Positions 36,704-44,477 of a DNA stretch of 64,000 bases are shown here, piece after piece (position 1 is the stretch's first letter; every line of letters starts with the position of its first letter). Made by a program: the position numbers and the translations under genes. The notes beneath the pieces are model-generated. The model worked only from the letters and a program-made list of their open reading frames with translations, was not told the origin of the DNA and ran no database searches. The stretch is from DASXMT01 sp963755985 (GTDB taxonomy: Bacteria > Actinomycetota > Acidimicrobiia > Acidimicrobiales > RAAP-2): assembly GCA_963755985.1 (NCBI GenBank), contig CAVWLO010000003.1, positions 1 through 64,000 of the forward strand, read 5' to 3'.

Positions 36704-36748
36704 AGGCCCAACAGGACCAGAGAAACCCCGACAGAAAGCGAGTCCACC

Positions 36749-37303
36749 ATGGCCCCCGAGATTCCAGCAGCGGACGGCTCAAGCCCCAAGACCCAGCGGT
36801 TCGATGGACCGCCACCCATGGTCATCGACCCGGCCAAGCGCTACACGGCCGAGATGGTGACCACCAAGGGCGCCATGACCATCTCCCTCGACCCGGTCGC
36901 CGCCCCGAAGACGGTCAACAACTTCGTCTTTCTGGCCCGCTACCACTACTTCGAGGGCGTGACCTTCCACCGTGTCATCCCCGGCTTCGTGCTCCAGGGC
37001 GGCGACCCCGAGGGCACCGGCCGCGGTGGTCCGGGCTACCGATTCGAGGACGAGCTGCCCAAGCCGGGGCGCTACGAGATCGGCTCGCTGGCCATGGCCA
37101 ACGCCGGGCCGGACACGAACGGAAGCCAGTTCTTCGTGATCAGCGGCCCCGACGGCGCCGCCCTGCCACCGAGCTATTCGCTGTTCGGCAAGGTCATCAA
37201 GGGCCTCGAGGTGATCTCGGCGATCGAGGCGATCGGTAGCCGGTCGGGAACGCCGTCGGAGAAGGTGACCATCGAGTCGGTCACCATCACCGAGGCCGAC
37301 TGA
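36749..37303 (+). CDS. Cytoplasmic cyclophilin-type peptidyl-prolyl isomerase
   Basis: Soluble paralogue of the preceding anchored enzyme, 184 residues without signal or membrane helix. It has VTFHRVIPGFVLQGGDPEGTGRGGPGYRFEDE, MANAGPDTNGSQFF and YSLFGKVIKGLE, all expected cyclophilin motifs with the active-site Arg and Gln-Gly-Gly. It follows the anchored copy with the same order of motifs, so a tandem duplication with later split of location is likely (inference). The region between holds a 23-nt repeat. Confidence 0.93.
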   Translation: MAPEIPAADGSSPKTQRFDGPPPMVIDPAKRYTAEMVTTKGAMTISLDPVAAPKTVNNFVFLARYHYFEGVTFHRVIPGFVLQGGDPEGTGRGGPGYRFEDELPKPGRYEIGSLAMANAGPDTNGSQFFVISGPDGAALPPSYSLFGKVIKGLEVISAIEAIGSRSGTPSEKVTIESVTITEAD

Positions 37304-37348
37304 CACGGGCGGCCGGCCGCACGCCGGCTGTCGCATCCTCCGCAGTCG

Positions 37349-38041
37349 CTACCGGGGAAGTGCGTCCAACCCGGCCGCCGAGCGGGCCCCGTCGACGTAG
37401 ACGATCACCGATCCCTCGCCGGCGCTCCGCCACGAGCCGTCCGGTTCCCGAAGGAGCGCGGTCCGCTCCTGGATGCCGGCCACCGGGAGGCCGGGTGGTG
37501 CGAGGGTCACCGACCGGTGCAACTTCTCGCCATGGGCATCCTCGTGGGTGTCCCCAAAGTGGGGGACGACAGCCAGCCGGGTCAAGAGACCCAGCCCCAA
37601 CGTCAGGCCTCCGCCCCGGGCGTCGACCATGGGATCGGTCAGGGCCATGGCCGCCTCGGCTGTGCCGGCGATGACGGCGCCGTCGTTCCAGGCATCGAGC
37701 AAGGCGGCCCACACGGCCGAGCCTTTCAGCACGGATCGCAGGTGCATCGGGGACCCCCCACTCAGGTAGACGAACCGGGCCTTGCGCATCACCGCGGCCA
37801 TGCCTGAGTCTTCGGCATCGGGGCGGGACAGCACCATGAGCCCCTCAACGTGGGCGTCCATCCCCTCGAACCACTCGCCGGCCCGAGCCACCGAGCGTTC
37901 GGGGTGCTCGTAGGCCGCAGCCGTGGGGAGGACCAGGACGTGGTCCCCCTCCGAGCGGGCGAGCAGGTCGCGGTCGAACGAACAGCCGGCCTGCCATTCT
38001 CCGCCGCCGACCAGTGCCACCAGTCCAGGGGTTCCACACAT
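37349..38041 (-). CDS. Peptidase E / cyanophycinase-like (S51) protein lacking the serine nucleophile
   Basis: Class I glutamine-amidotransferase-like fold of the S51 family. The 230 residues show VALVGGGEW near the start, VLVLPTAAAYEHPE, VYLSGGSPMHLRSVLKGS and PHFGDTHEDAHGE. The position that in this family reads GT/SSAGA, with the catalytic Ser, reads AGTAEAAMAL here, so the nucleophile is replaced by Ala and the following Gly by Glu. The rest of the fold is well kept. It may be a non-catalytic binding protein. Convergent with the second cyclophilin. Confidence 0.75.
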   Translation of the reverse strand: MCGTPGLVALVGGGEWQAGCSFDRDLLARSEGDHVLVLPTAAAYEHPERSVARAGEWFEGMDAHVEGLMVLSRPDAEDSGMAAVMRKARFVYLSGGSPMHLRSVLKGSAVWAALLDAWNDGAVIAGTAEAAMALTDPMVDARGGGLTLGLGLLTRLAVVPHFGDTHEDAHGEKLHRSVTLAPPGLPVAGIQERTALLREPDGSWRSAGEGSVIVYVDGARSAAGLDALPR

Positions 38042-38112
38042 GCGATGTCACTGTAGGTGGACACCGAAGCTCGATCGTCACGATCGGCTCCACCACCACG
38101 TACGCCGCAGAA

Positions 38113-38203
38113 CGCCGGCCCCGTGCCCCTCGGAACAACAGCCACCTGCGCCTCGGACGGCCACTCCATGCGCCTCGGTGCGCCGGCCCCATGCCCCTCG
38201 GAA
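38113..38203. repeat. paired repeat upstream of hbd
   Basis: CGCCGGCCCCRTGCCCCTCGGAA occurs at 38113-38135 and 38181-38203 (68-nt period), with shorter related pieces (GCGCCTCGG) between. The 246-nt gap between the S51-like start and hbd holds no gene. This repeat lies between divergent starts, not on a stop codon. Confidence 0.7.
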
Positions 38204-38296
38204 AAATGGGCCCCTTGAACAGGCCGGATCGGCAGGTCCGCCCGACAAGTGCGGGCCCAAGGGCAAAGAACGCTACTGACCAGTAACATGCAGGCC

Positions 38297-39151
38297 ATGT
38301 CCATCGCGCGCGTCGGAATCGTCGGATCGGGGATCATGGGATCGGGGATCGCCGAGACCGCGGCGAGCAACGGCTTCGAGGTCGTCCTCCGGTCCCGCAG
38401 CCAGAACACCGCGGACGCCACGGTGGCGGGGATGGAGAAGTCCCTCAACCGCCAAGTCGACAAGGGGAAGAGGACGGCCGAGGAGCGTGATGCCATCCTG
38501 GCCCGGGTCACCGCCACCTCCGACCTGGGGGCACTCAAAGGCATGGACCTGGTCATCGAGTCGGTGGTTGAGGACCTTGCGGTCAAGAAAGTGCTGTTCA
38601 ACGAGCTGGACAGGATCTGTGGCGAGGACGCCATCCTGGCCACCAACACGTCGACGCTGCCCGTGGTCGAGCTGGCCATGGAGACCGGCCGCCCGGACAA
38701 GGTCTGTGGCGTGCACTTCTTCAACCCGGCCCCGGTCATGTCCCTCGTCGAGGTGGTCCGCCCACTGACTGCCTCCGACGAGACGATCGCCGCGGTCCGG
38801 GGATTCGCCGAGGCGTGCGGGAAGTCCCCCGTGGAGGTGAAGGACCAGGCCGGGTTCATCGTCAACGCTCTCCTGTTCCCGTATCTGAACAACGCCGTTC
38901 GGCTCTACGAGCAGGGCGTGGCCTCGGTGGCCGACATCGACACGGCCATGAAGGGCGGTTGCGGGTTCCCGATGGGCCCGTTCGCCCTGCTCGACCTGGT
39001 CGGCCTGGACACCTCGTTGGCCATTCTGGACGCCCTCTACGATGAGTTCCGGGACCCGAACTACGCAGCCGTGCCCCTGCTTCGGCGCATGGTGGCGGCC
39101 GAGCTCCTGGGCCGGAAGTCTGGCCAGGGCTTTCACGACTACCGGAAGTAG
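38297..39151 (+). CDS. 3-hydroxybutyryl-CoA dehydrogenase
   Basis: NAD(P)-dependent (S)-3-hydroxyacyl-CoA dehydrogenase of the Hbd/FadB2 type, reducing acetoacetyl-CoA or oxidising its product. The 284 residues show the Rossmann motif VGIVGSGIMGSGIAETAA, LVIESVVEDLAVKK, NTSTLPV and the catalytic His in VHFFNPAPVMSLVEVV, then DQAGFIVNALLFPYLNNAV and the C-terminal dimer domain with GGCGFPMGPFALLDLVGLD. ATG 38297 or the in-frame ATG 38288 may be used. The stop lies in an 18-nt array. meaA follows, so it may supply the crotonyl-CoA branch. Confidence 0.93.
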   Translation: MSIARVGIVGSGIMGSGIAETAASNGFEVVLRSRSQNTADATVAGMEKSLNRQVDKGKRTAEERDAILARVTATSDLGALKGMDLVIESVVEDLAVKKVLFNELDRICGEDAILATNTSTLPVVELAMETGRPDKVCGVHFFNPAPVMSLVEVVRPLTASDETIAAVRGFAEACGKSPVEVKDQAGFIVNALLFPYLNNAVRLYEQGVASVADIDTAMKGGCGFPMGPFALLDLVGLDTSLAILDALYDEFRDPNYAAVPLLRRMVAAELLGRKSGQGFHDYRK

Positions 39152-39290
39152 CCGTGCCGGAGGAGGTAGCCGTGCCGGAGGAGGTAGCCGTGCCGGAGGA
39201 GGTAGCCGTGCCGGAGGAGGTAGCCGCGCCGGAGGAGGTAGCCGCGCCGGAGGAGGTAGCCGCGCGGCATAAGTAGCCGTGCACCCGGGG
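39148..39290 (+). repeat. 18-nt tandem array on the hbd stop codon
   Basis: Six full copies of GTAGCCGYGCCGGAGGAG at 39148, 39166, 39184, 39202, 39220 and 39238, followed by two diverged copies at 39256 and about 39273. The first four have T and the next two C at position 8. The hbd stop TAG (39149-39151) is inside copy one. Each unit contains GGAGGAG, a Shine-Dalgarno-like sequence, and a TAG. Confidence 0.93.
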
Positions 39291-39364
39291 GCCACGGCAG
39301 CGAGCAGAACGTGTCTGAGCGCCCGGATGGTTGGATGGGCCTTCGCAGGCGCCACAATGGAGGA

Positions 39365-41389
39365 ATGAGCCACGTGGAACAGGCCAGCAAGCCGAAGCGG
39401 GACAAGCCCTGGGTGATGCGGACCTACTCCGGCCACTCGACGGCCACCGCGTCCAACGCCCTCTACCGGACCAACCTGGCCCGAGGCCAGACCGGCCTGT
39501 CGATCGCTTTCGACCTCCCCACCCAGATCGGCTACGACCCGGACTCCCCCGAGGCGGCCGGGGAGGTGGGGAAGGTCGGCGTGCCCGTCGCCCACCTGGG
39601 CCACATGGCCCAGTTGCTCGACCAGATACCGGTCGAGACCATGAACACGTCGATGACCATCAACGCCACGGCGGCCTGGCTACTCGGCCTCTACGTCGCC
39701 AACGCCGAGGACCAGGGGGCCGATCCGAGGAAGCTCTCGGGCACGACCCAGAACGACATCATGAAGGAGTACCTGTCGCGGGGCACGTTCATCTTCCCCC
39801 CGCTTCCCAGCCGCCGGCTGACCGTGGACACCATCGCCTACACGGTGCGCAATGTGCCCAAGTGGAACCCCATCAACGTGTGCAGCTACCACCTACAGGA
39901 GGCCGGGGCCGTCCCCCACCAGGAAGTGGCCTACGCCCTGGCCACGGCCATCGGCGTGCTCGACGCCGTGCGCCTCTCCGGCCAGGTCCCCGAAGCCGAG
40001 TTCCCCTCAGTGGTCGGCCGGATCTCCTTTTTCGTCAACGCCGGCGTCCGGTTCGTGGAAGAGACGTGCAAGATGCGCGCCTTCACCGCCCTCTGGGAGC
40101 GGATCTGCACCGAGCGGTACGGGGTCGACGACGAGAAGCTGCGGCGCTTCCGCTACGGGGTCCAGGTCAACTCGCTCGGCCTCACCGAGGCCCAGCCGGA
40201 GAACAACGTGCCCCGGATCGTGCTCGAGGCCCTGGGCGTCACCTTGTCCAAGCGGGCCCGGGCCAGGGCCCTCCAGCTGCCGGCCTGGAACGAGGCGCTC
40301 GGGCTCCCCCGGCCGTGGGACCAGCAGTGGTCGCTGCGGATCCAGCAGATCCTGGCCTTCGAGTCCGACCTGCTCGAGTACGACGACATCTTCGACGGCT
40401 CGAAGGTGATCGAGGCCAAGACGGCCGAGATCGCCGAGGCGTCGTGGGACGAGCTCCAAGACGTGCTCGCCCTCGGTGGGGCCTTCGAGGCCATCGACGA
40501 GCTCAAGTCCCGCCTGGTCGCCAGCCAGTCCGAGCGGGTCCACCGCATCGAGACGGGCGAGCAGCAGGTGGTGGGGGTGAACTCCTTCACCGAGACGGCG
40601 GAGTCCCCGTTGGCGCCGGCGGTCGACGAGGAGGGCGGGGGCATCGGCTCGGCCGGGGCGTCCATCCTGCGGGTCGACCCGGCCGTCGAGGCCGAGCTGG
40701 TGGAGGACGTGGAGCGCTGGCGGGCCGCTCGGGACAACAGTGCCGTCCAGCGCGCCCTCGATGATCTCCGCCGGGCAGCCGAGGGCGACGACAACGTCAT
40801 GGCAGCCACCATCGCGCTGGCCCATGCCGGCGGGACGACGGGCGAGTGGGCCGGGGCGTTGCGCGAGGTGTTCGGCGAGTATCGGGCGCCGACCGGGGTC
40901 GGCGGCGGCGTGGGCCACCGGGGCACCGAGCTGTCCGGCGCGCTGGCCCGGGCCAAGGCCATGGCCAAGCACGCCGGAGGCCCTCCCAAGCTCCTCGTGG
41001 CCAAGCCTGGGCTGGACGGCCACTCCAACGGCGCCGAGCAGATCGCCGTGGCTGCCCGTGACGCCGGCTTCGAGGTGATCTACCAGGGGATCCGGTTGAC
41101 CCCGGCCCAGATCGTGGCTGCGGCCCGGGACGAGGACGTGGACGTGGTCGGTATCTCCATCCTCTCAGGCAGCCATCTGGACCTGGTCCCCGAGATTGTC
41201 GACCGGCTGCACGCCGCCGGACTCGACATCCCGGTGACCGTCGGCGGGATCATCCCCCCCGAGGATGCCGAGGTCCTGAAGGGGAAGGGCGTGGCCAGCG
41301 TCTACACGCCGAAGGACTTCGAGCTGGGTCAGATCATGGACGACCTGTTGGACCTGGCCGAGTCGCATCGGGCTGCGCTCTCGCGCTGA
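39365..41389 (+). CDS. meaA: Ethylmalonyl-CoA mutase (MeaA type), adenosylcobalamin-dependent
   Basis: Rearranges ethylmalonyl-CoA to methylsuccinyl-CoA in the ethylmalonyl-CoA pathway. The 674-residue single chain begins DKPWVMRTYSGHSTA.., shared with actinobacterial MeaA, and holds the TIM-barrel catalytic domain (FDLPTQIGYDPD, MNTSMTINATAAWLL, YHLQEAGA) and a C-terminal B12 domain with GLDGHSNGAEQIA (D-x-H-x2-G), SILSGSH and GGIIP. Start ATG 39365 is chosen by homology; GGAGG is very close to it, and GTG 39311 or ATG 39335 are alternatives. Its relation to methylmalonyl-CoA mutase is close, so substrate is an inference from MeaA-like sequence and from ccr in the same island. Confidence 0.9.
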   Translation: MSHVEQASKPKRDKPWVMRTYSGHSTATASNALYRTNLARGQTGLSIAFDLPTQIGYDPDSPEAAGEVGKVGVPVAHLGHMAQLLDQIPVETMNTSMTINATAAWLLGLYVANAEDQGADPRKLSGTTQNDIMKEYLSRGTFIFPPLPSRRLTVDTIAYTVRNVPKWNPINVCSYHLQEAGAVPHQEVAYALATAIGVLDAVRLSGQVPEAEFPSVVGRISFFVNAGVRFVEETCKMRAFTALWERICTERYGVDDEKLRRFRYGVQVNSLGLTEAQPENNVPRIVLEALGVTLSKRARARALQLPAWNEALGLPRPWDQQWSLRIQQILAFESDLLEYDDIFDGSKVIEAKTAEIAEASWDELQDVLALGGAFEAIDELKSRLVASQSERVHRIETGEQQVVGVNSFTETAESPLAPAVDEEGGGIGSAGASILRVDPAVEAELVEDVERWRAARDNSAVQRALDDLRRAAEGDDNVMAATIALAHAGGTTGEWAGALREVFGEYRAPTGVGGGVGHRGTELSGALARAKAMAKHAGGPPKLLVAKPGLDGHSNGAEQIAVAARDAGFEVIYQGIRLTPAQIVAAARDEDVDVVGISILSGSHLDLVPEIVDRLHAAGLDIPVTVGGIIPPEDAEVLKGKGVASVYTPKDFELGQIMDDLLDLAESHRAALSR

Positions 41390-41505
41390 CCTGGCCGCTG
41401 TGCTTTCCTGCTGACCTGGGCGCTGTGCCGCTTTCCTGCTGACCTGGGCGCTGTGCCTTCCTGCTGACACTGGCAGCGCGGCGCTTTCCAGCTGACACTG
41501 ACGGG
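41385..41505 (+). repeat. 25-28-nt tandem array on the meaA stop codon
   Basis: Units starting GCTGACCTGG or GCTGACACTG lie at 41385, 41410, 41438, 41463 and 41491, with lengths 25, 28, 25 and 28. The meaA TGA (41387-41389) is the first TGA of the array, and the TGA recurs in each unit. It fills most of the gap to the convergent accE stop (41572). Confidence 0.88.
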
Positions 41506-41571
41506 CTGCAGTCGAGCGCTGGCGTAGCCCGCCAGTGGGGCTGGCCGGGACGGGAAAGGCCGGGCGGAGGC

Positions 41572-41799
41572 TCAGCCCCGGGCCCAGGGGCGGTCGCGAC
41601 GAGCCGCAGCGCGCTGGGTCCACCACCGCCCGCTGAACCGCCAGGCCGGGCCGGTCGGCGGCTCGGCCGGTGCTTCGGCCACGGGTCGGGGCCAGGCCTG
41701 ATCCACGGCGGCGGCCAGCACGGCGAGCACGGCAGGGTCGACCGGGGGCCGCGGGGCGAGGCCCCGCTGCTCGACCCCCCCGTTGGTGGGAGCGCTCAC
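41572..41799 (-). CDS. accE: Acyl-CoA carboxylase epsilon subunit
   Basis: Small subunit found only with actinobacterial acyl-CoA carboxylases, bridging alpha and beta subunits. The 75 residues show the expected short N-terminus, DPAVLAVLAAAVDQA and the C-terminal PAWRFSGRWWTQRAAAR, typical of the AccE/PccE family. GTG 41799 overlaps the pccB stop as GTGA, so translation is coupled. Small size and low complexity make it easy to miss, but place and motif agree. Confidence 0.85.
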   Translation of the reverse strand: MSAPTNGGVEQRGLAPRPPVDPAVLAVLAAAVDQAWPRPVAEAPAEPPTGPAWRFSGRWWTQRAAARRDRPWARG

Positions 41800-43352
41800 A
41801 GCGGCATGTTCCCGTGCTTGCGCTTGGGCAGCTCCTCGCGCTTGGAGGCCAGGAGGGCCAGGCCCTTGACCAGCACCCGGCGGGTCTCGGCCGGGTCGAT
41901 CACGTCGTCGACGTAGCCGCGCTCGGCTGCGGCATACGGGTTGGCGTAACGCTCGGTGTACTCCTCGACCAGCTCCTTTCGACGAGATACCGGGTCGCTG
42001 GCCTCGGCCAGGTCCCTCCGGTAGACGATCTCGACAGCGCCCTCGGGACCCATGACGGCCAGCTCGGCCGAAGGCCAGGCGTAGGCCAGGTCGGCGCCGA
42101 TGGACTTCGAGTTCATGACCACATAAGCGCCGCCGTAGGCCTTGCGGGTGATGATCTGGACCCGGGGCACCGTCGACTCGCAGTAGGCATAGAGGAGCTT
42201 GGCCCCGTGGCGGATGATGCCGCCGTACTCCTGGTCGGTCCCGGGCATGAACCCGGGCACGTCGACGAAGGTGACGAGGGGGATGTTGAAGGCGTCACAG
42301 GTCCGGACGAATCGCGCCCCCTTCTCGGCCGCGTCGATATCGAGCACGCCGGCCAGCATCTGGGGCTGGTTACCCACGATGCCCACGACCTTCCCATCGA
42401 CCCGGGAGTACCCGCACACCAGATTCATGGCCCAGTGGTGGTTGACCTCGAAGAACTCACCGTCGTCGACAACCGCCTCGATGACCTTTTTCATGTCGTA
42501 GGGCTGGTTGGGCGATGCCGGCATCAGCGCGGTCAGCTCGGGCGTGGCCCGCTCGGGGTCGTCGCCCGTGTCGACGACCGGCGGCTCCTCCAGGTTGTTG
42601 GACGGGAGGAACGAGAGCAGGTAGCGCACGTCATCGAGGCACGACTTCTCGTCGGGGGACACAAAGGCCGCCACACCCGACTTGGTGGCGTGGCTCATGG
42701 CCCCGCCCAGCTCCTCCAGCGTCACGTCCTCGCCGGTCACCGTCTTCACCACATCCGGGCCGGTGATGAACATGTGGCTGGTCCCCTCGACCATGAAGAT
42801 GAAGTCGGTCATGGCCGGGCTGTAGACCGCCCCGCCGGCGCAGGGGCCCAGGATCACGCTGATCTGGGGGATCACCCCGGACGCCTGGGCGTTGCGGTGG
42901 AAGATCCCCCCGTAGGAGTGGAGGGAGACGACGCCCTCTTGGATGCGTGCTCCGGCGCCGTCGTTCAGCCCGATCATGGGGACACCGATCGACGAGGCCA
43001 GGTCCATCACCTTGTGGATCTTCTCGGCGAAGACCTCGCCCAGGGCCCCGCCGAAGACAGTGAAGTCCTGGCTGAACACGCACACCCGCCGCCCTTCGAT
43101 CTCGCCGAACCCGGTGATCACCCCGTCGGTGAAGGGACGATTGTCCTCCAGGCCCATGCCGTGGGCCCGGTGGCGGGCCAACATGTCGAGCTCCTGGAAC
43201 GAGCCGTCGTCGAGCAGGTAGTCGAGGCGCTCCCGGGCGGTCATCTTGCCCTTGGCGTGATGCTTCTCGATCGCTCTCGGTGAGCCGGCGTTCTTCGCCT
43301 GCTCTCGCCGCTCGGCGAGCTCCTCCAGCCGTTGGGTCATCGGGTGATCCAT
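41796..43352 (-). CDS. pccB: Propionyl-CoA (acyl-CoA) carboxylase beta subunit
   Basis: Carboxyltransferase subunit that moves CO2 from biotin to propionyl-CoA, giving methylmalonyl-CoA. The 518 residues show KMTARERLDYLLDDGSFQELDMLARHR at the start, GAGARIQEGVVSLHSYGGIFHRNAQASG, GPCAGGAVYSPAMTDFIFM (biotin/acyl site glycines), DVPGFMPGTDQEYGGIIRHGAKLLYAY and RKAYGGAYVVMNSK. All are complete, so the enzyme should be active with a biotinylated alpha subunit encoded elsewhere. accE follows directly; the GIY-YIG gene and mce lie upstream on the same strand. Confidence 0.95.
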   Translation of the reverse strand: MDHPMTQRLEELAERREQAKNAGSPRAIEKHHAKGKMTARERLDYLLDDGSFQELDMLARHRAHGMGLEDNRPFTDGVITGFGEIEGRRVCVFSQDFTVFGGALGEVFAEKIHKVMDLASSIGVPMIGLNDGAGARIQEGVVSLHSYGGIFHRNAQASGVIPQISVILGPCAGGAVYSPAMTDFIFMVEGTSHMFITGPDVVKTVTGEDVTLEELGGAMSHATKSGVAAFVSPDEKSCLDDVRYLLSFLPSNNLEEPPVVDTGDDPERATPELTALMPASPNQPYDMKKVIEAVVDDGEFFEVNHHWAMNLVCGYSRVDGKVVGIVGNQPQMLAGVLDIDAAEKGARFVRTCDAFNIPLVTFVDVPGFMPGTDQEYGGIIRHGAKLLYAYCESTVPRVQIITRKAYGGAYVVMNSKSIGADLAYAWPSAELAVMGPEGAVEIVYRRDLAEASDPVSRRKELVEEYTERYANPYAAAERGYVDDVIDPAETRRVLVKGLALLASKREELPKRKHGNMPL

Positions 43353-43432
43353 GAGGCCCGAGGCTACCGGACCGGCTCACCTGGTCCCATCCGGCCTGCT
43401 CCGGGGATCGAGAGGAGGGGCTTTCGGGCTCC

Positions 43433-43516
43433 GATCGGTTGGCTCAGATCGGTTGGCTCAGATCGGTTGGCTCAGATCGGTCGGCTCAGATCGGTCGGCT
43501 CAGATCGGTCGGTTCA
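43433..43516 (-). repeat. 14-nt tandem array on the GIY-YIG stop codon
   Basis: Six consecutive 14-nt copies of GATCGGTYGGCTCA from 43433 to 43516: three with T, then three with C at position 8, the last with TTCA. The TGA of the minus-strand GIY-YIG gene (43500-43502) lies in the fifth copy, so its final residues (NRPI) are encoded by the array. The rest fills part of the gap to pccB. Confidence 0.93.
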
Positions 43517-44450
43517 CCCAATGGGGCCCACACCACACGTAGGTCACGGGATTCTGGGAGCCCGGGCCCAAGTAGGCGCCGACGTTGCGGCCGCGGTACC
43601 TCCGCTCCAGCTCGGGGTCTCGCTCACCGGTGAGAGCCCAACGGGGCGGGGCCCCCGGCTCGGGCCGGGTCAGTTGGCCCGGCTCTGGACGGGTCGGTTG
43701 GCCCGGCTCGGTCGGTTGGCTCTGCCGGGTCAGAGGGTCCGGCTCGGCCGGCTTCCAACCGTCGATCCGGAATACGGCCCGTACGACGTCGTCGACCACG
43801 GCGAACGCCCACTGGGGCGAGCGGCGGGACCGGGGGTCGGTCCAGCGACGCCCTAGCTTCCATCCCGTCCGGACGGCCTCCTCGAGCTGAGCGTCAGATG
43901 GTGCCGGACCGAGCGACTTGCCCAGGCGGAGGAGCACGACCCGGTGGCCACGCTTGATCTTGGCCGGCTTGGCCAACTGAGCGTTGAGCGTCGAGGCCTC
44001 GGTCCGCTGCGTCGGGAGGGCCCGTCGGGTGCCCGCCGCCCCAGCCACCCCGGCATCCGAGACCGACCGAAGTCCGAGGGCGTCACGCGCCACCGCCTCG
44101 ACCAGGCGCGCCTCGTCTGCGCTCAGCCCGTACCGCAAGATATCGATTCGTACGGACCGGTCGCTCGACTCGATGTCTCGGATCCGCTCGAGGGCCGGGA
44201 AGCCCCGATCGCCCCTCTGGCTCGAACCCGAACCCGAACCCGAACCCGAACCGGAACCCGAGCCCGACCGACCTGACCCCGGCCCGTCCTCCGGCGCTTC
44301 GGCGGACCGCCGGGCGGCCTGCACGTGGCGGAAGCACCGATCGTTCCGTCCCCGACCGGCGAAGAACGCCCGCCCGGTCCGGGGGTCGACCAGGAGGTAC
44401 ACGTACGAGCGAAGCTTCTCCCCGATTCCTGGTGCGAAACCCTCGTTCAT
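43500..44450 (-). CDS. GIY-YIG endonuclease domain protein (LEM-3-like) with C-terminal ligand-like domain
   Basis: Probable DNA-binding or -cleaving protein. Residues 13-40 read YVYLLVDPRTGRAFFAGRGRNDRCFRH, where the family has GIY and YIG plus Arg (here Y-V-Y and F-A-G with R). A Gly/Ser repeat (SGSGSGSGS, about 57-76, coded by a 6-nt repeat at about 44223-44265) splits the domain before ALERIRDIESSDRSVRIDILRYGLSADEARLVEAVARDALGL, typical of LEM-3-like proteins. The C-terminal part (EEAVRTGWKLGRRW... to ...NPVTYVWC) is a distinct domain seen in such proteins. Substrate is unknown. It lies between mce and pccB, an odd place. Confidence 0.7.
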   Translation of the reverse strand: MNEGFAPGIGEKLRSYVYLLVDPRTGRAFFAGRGRNDRCFRHVQAARRSAEAPEDGPGSGRSGSGSGSGSGSGSGSSQRGDRGFPALERIRDIESSDRSVRIDILRYGLSADEARLVEAVARDALGLRSVSDAGVAGAAGTRRALPTQRTEASTLNAQLAKPAKIKRGHRVVLLRLGKSLGPAPSDAQLEEAVRTGWKLGRRWTDPRSRRSPQWAFAVVDDVVRAVFRIDGWKPAEPDPLTRQSQPTEPGQPTRPEPGQLTRPEPGAPPRWALTGERDPELERRYRGRNVGAYLGPGSQNPVTYVWCGPHWVNRPI

Positions 44451-44477
44451 CGTCTTGCCTCGGGCGTAGGGGTGGCC

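Noticed and set aside
38249..38296. Longer N-terminus for hbd from 38249
   Set aside because: The Rossmann motif needs only a few residues before it; the added residues do not fit the family and no ribosome site supports them.
39148..39290. The 18-nt array as a CRISPR
   Set aside because: Units are head-to-tail with no spacers, far shorter than CRISPR repeats, and there are no cas genes in the window.
39139..39405. A minus-strand frame with GYLLRHGYLLRR repeats
   Set aside because: Produced only by the 18-nt array read backwards; no start signal and it crosses the start of meaA.
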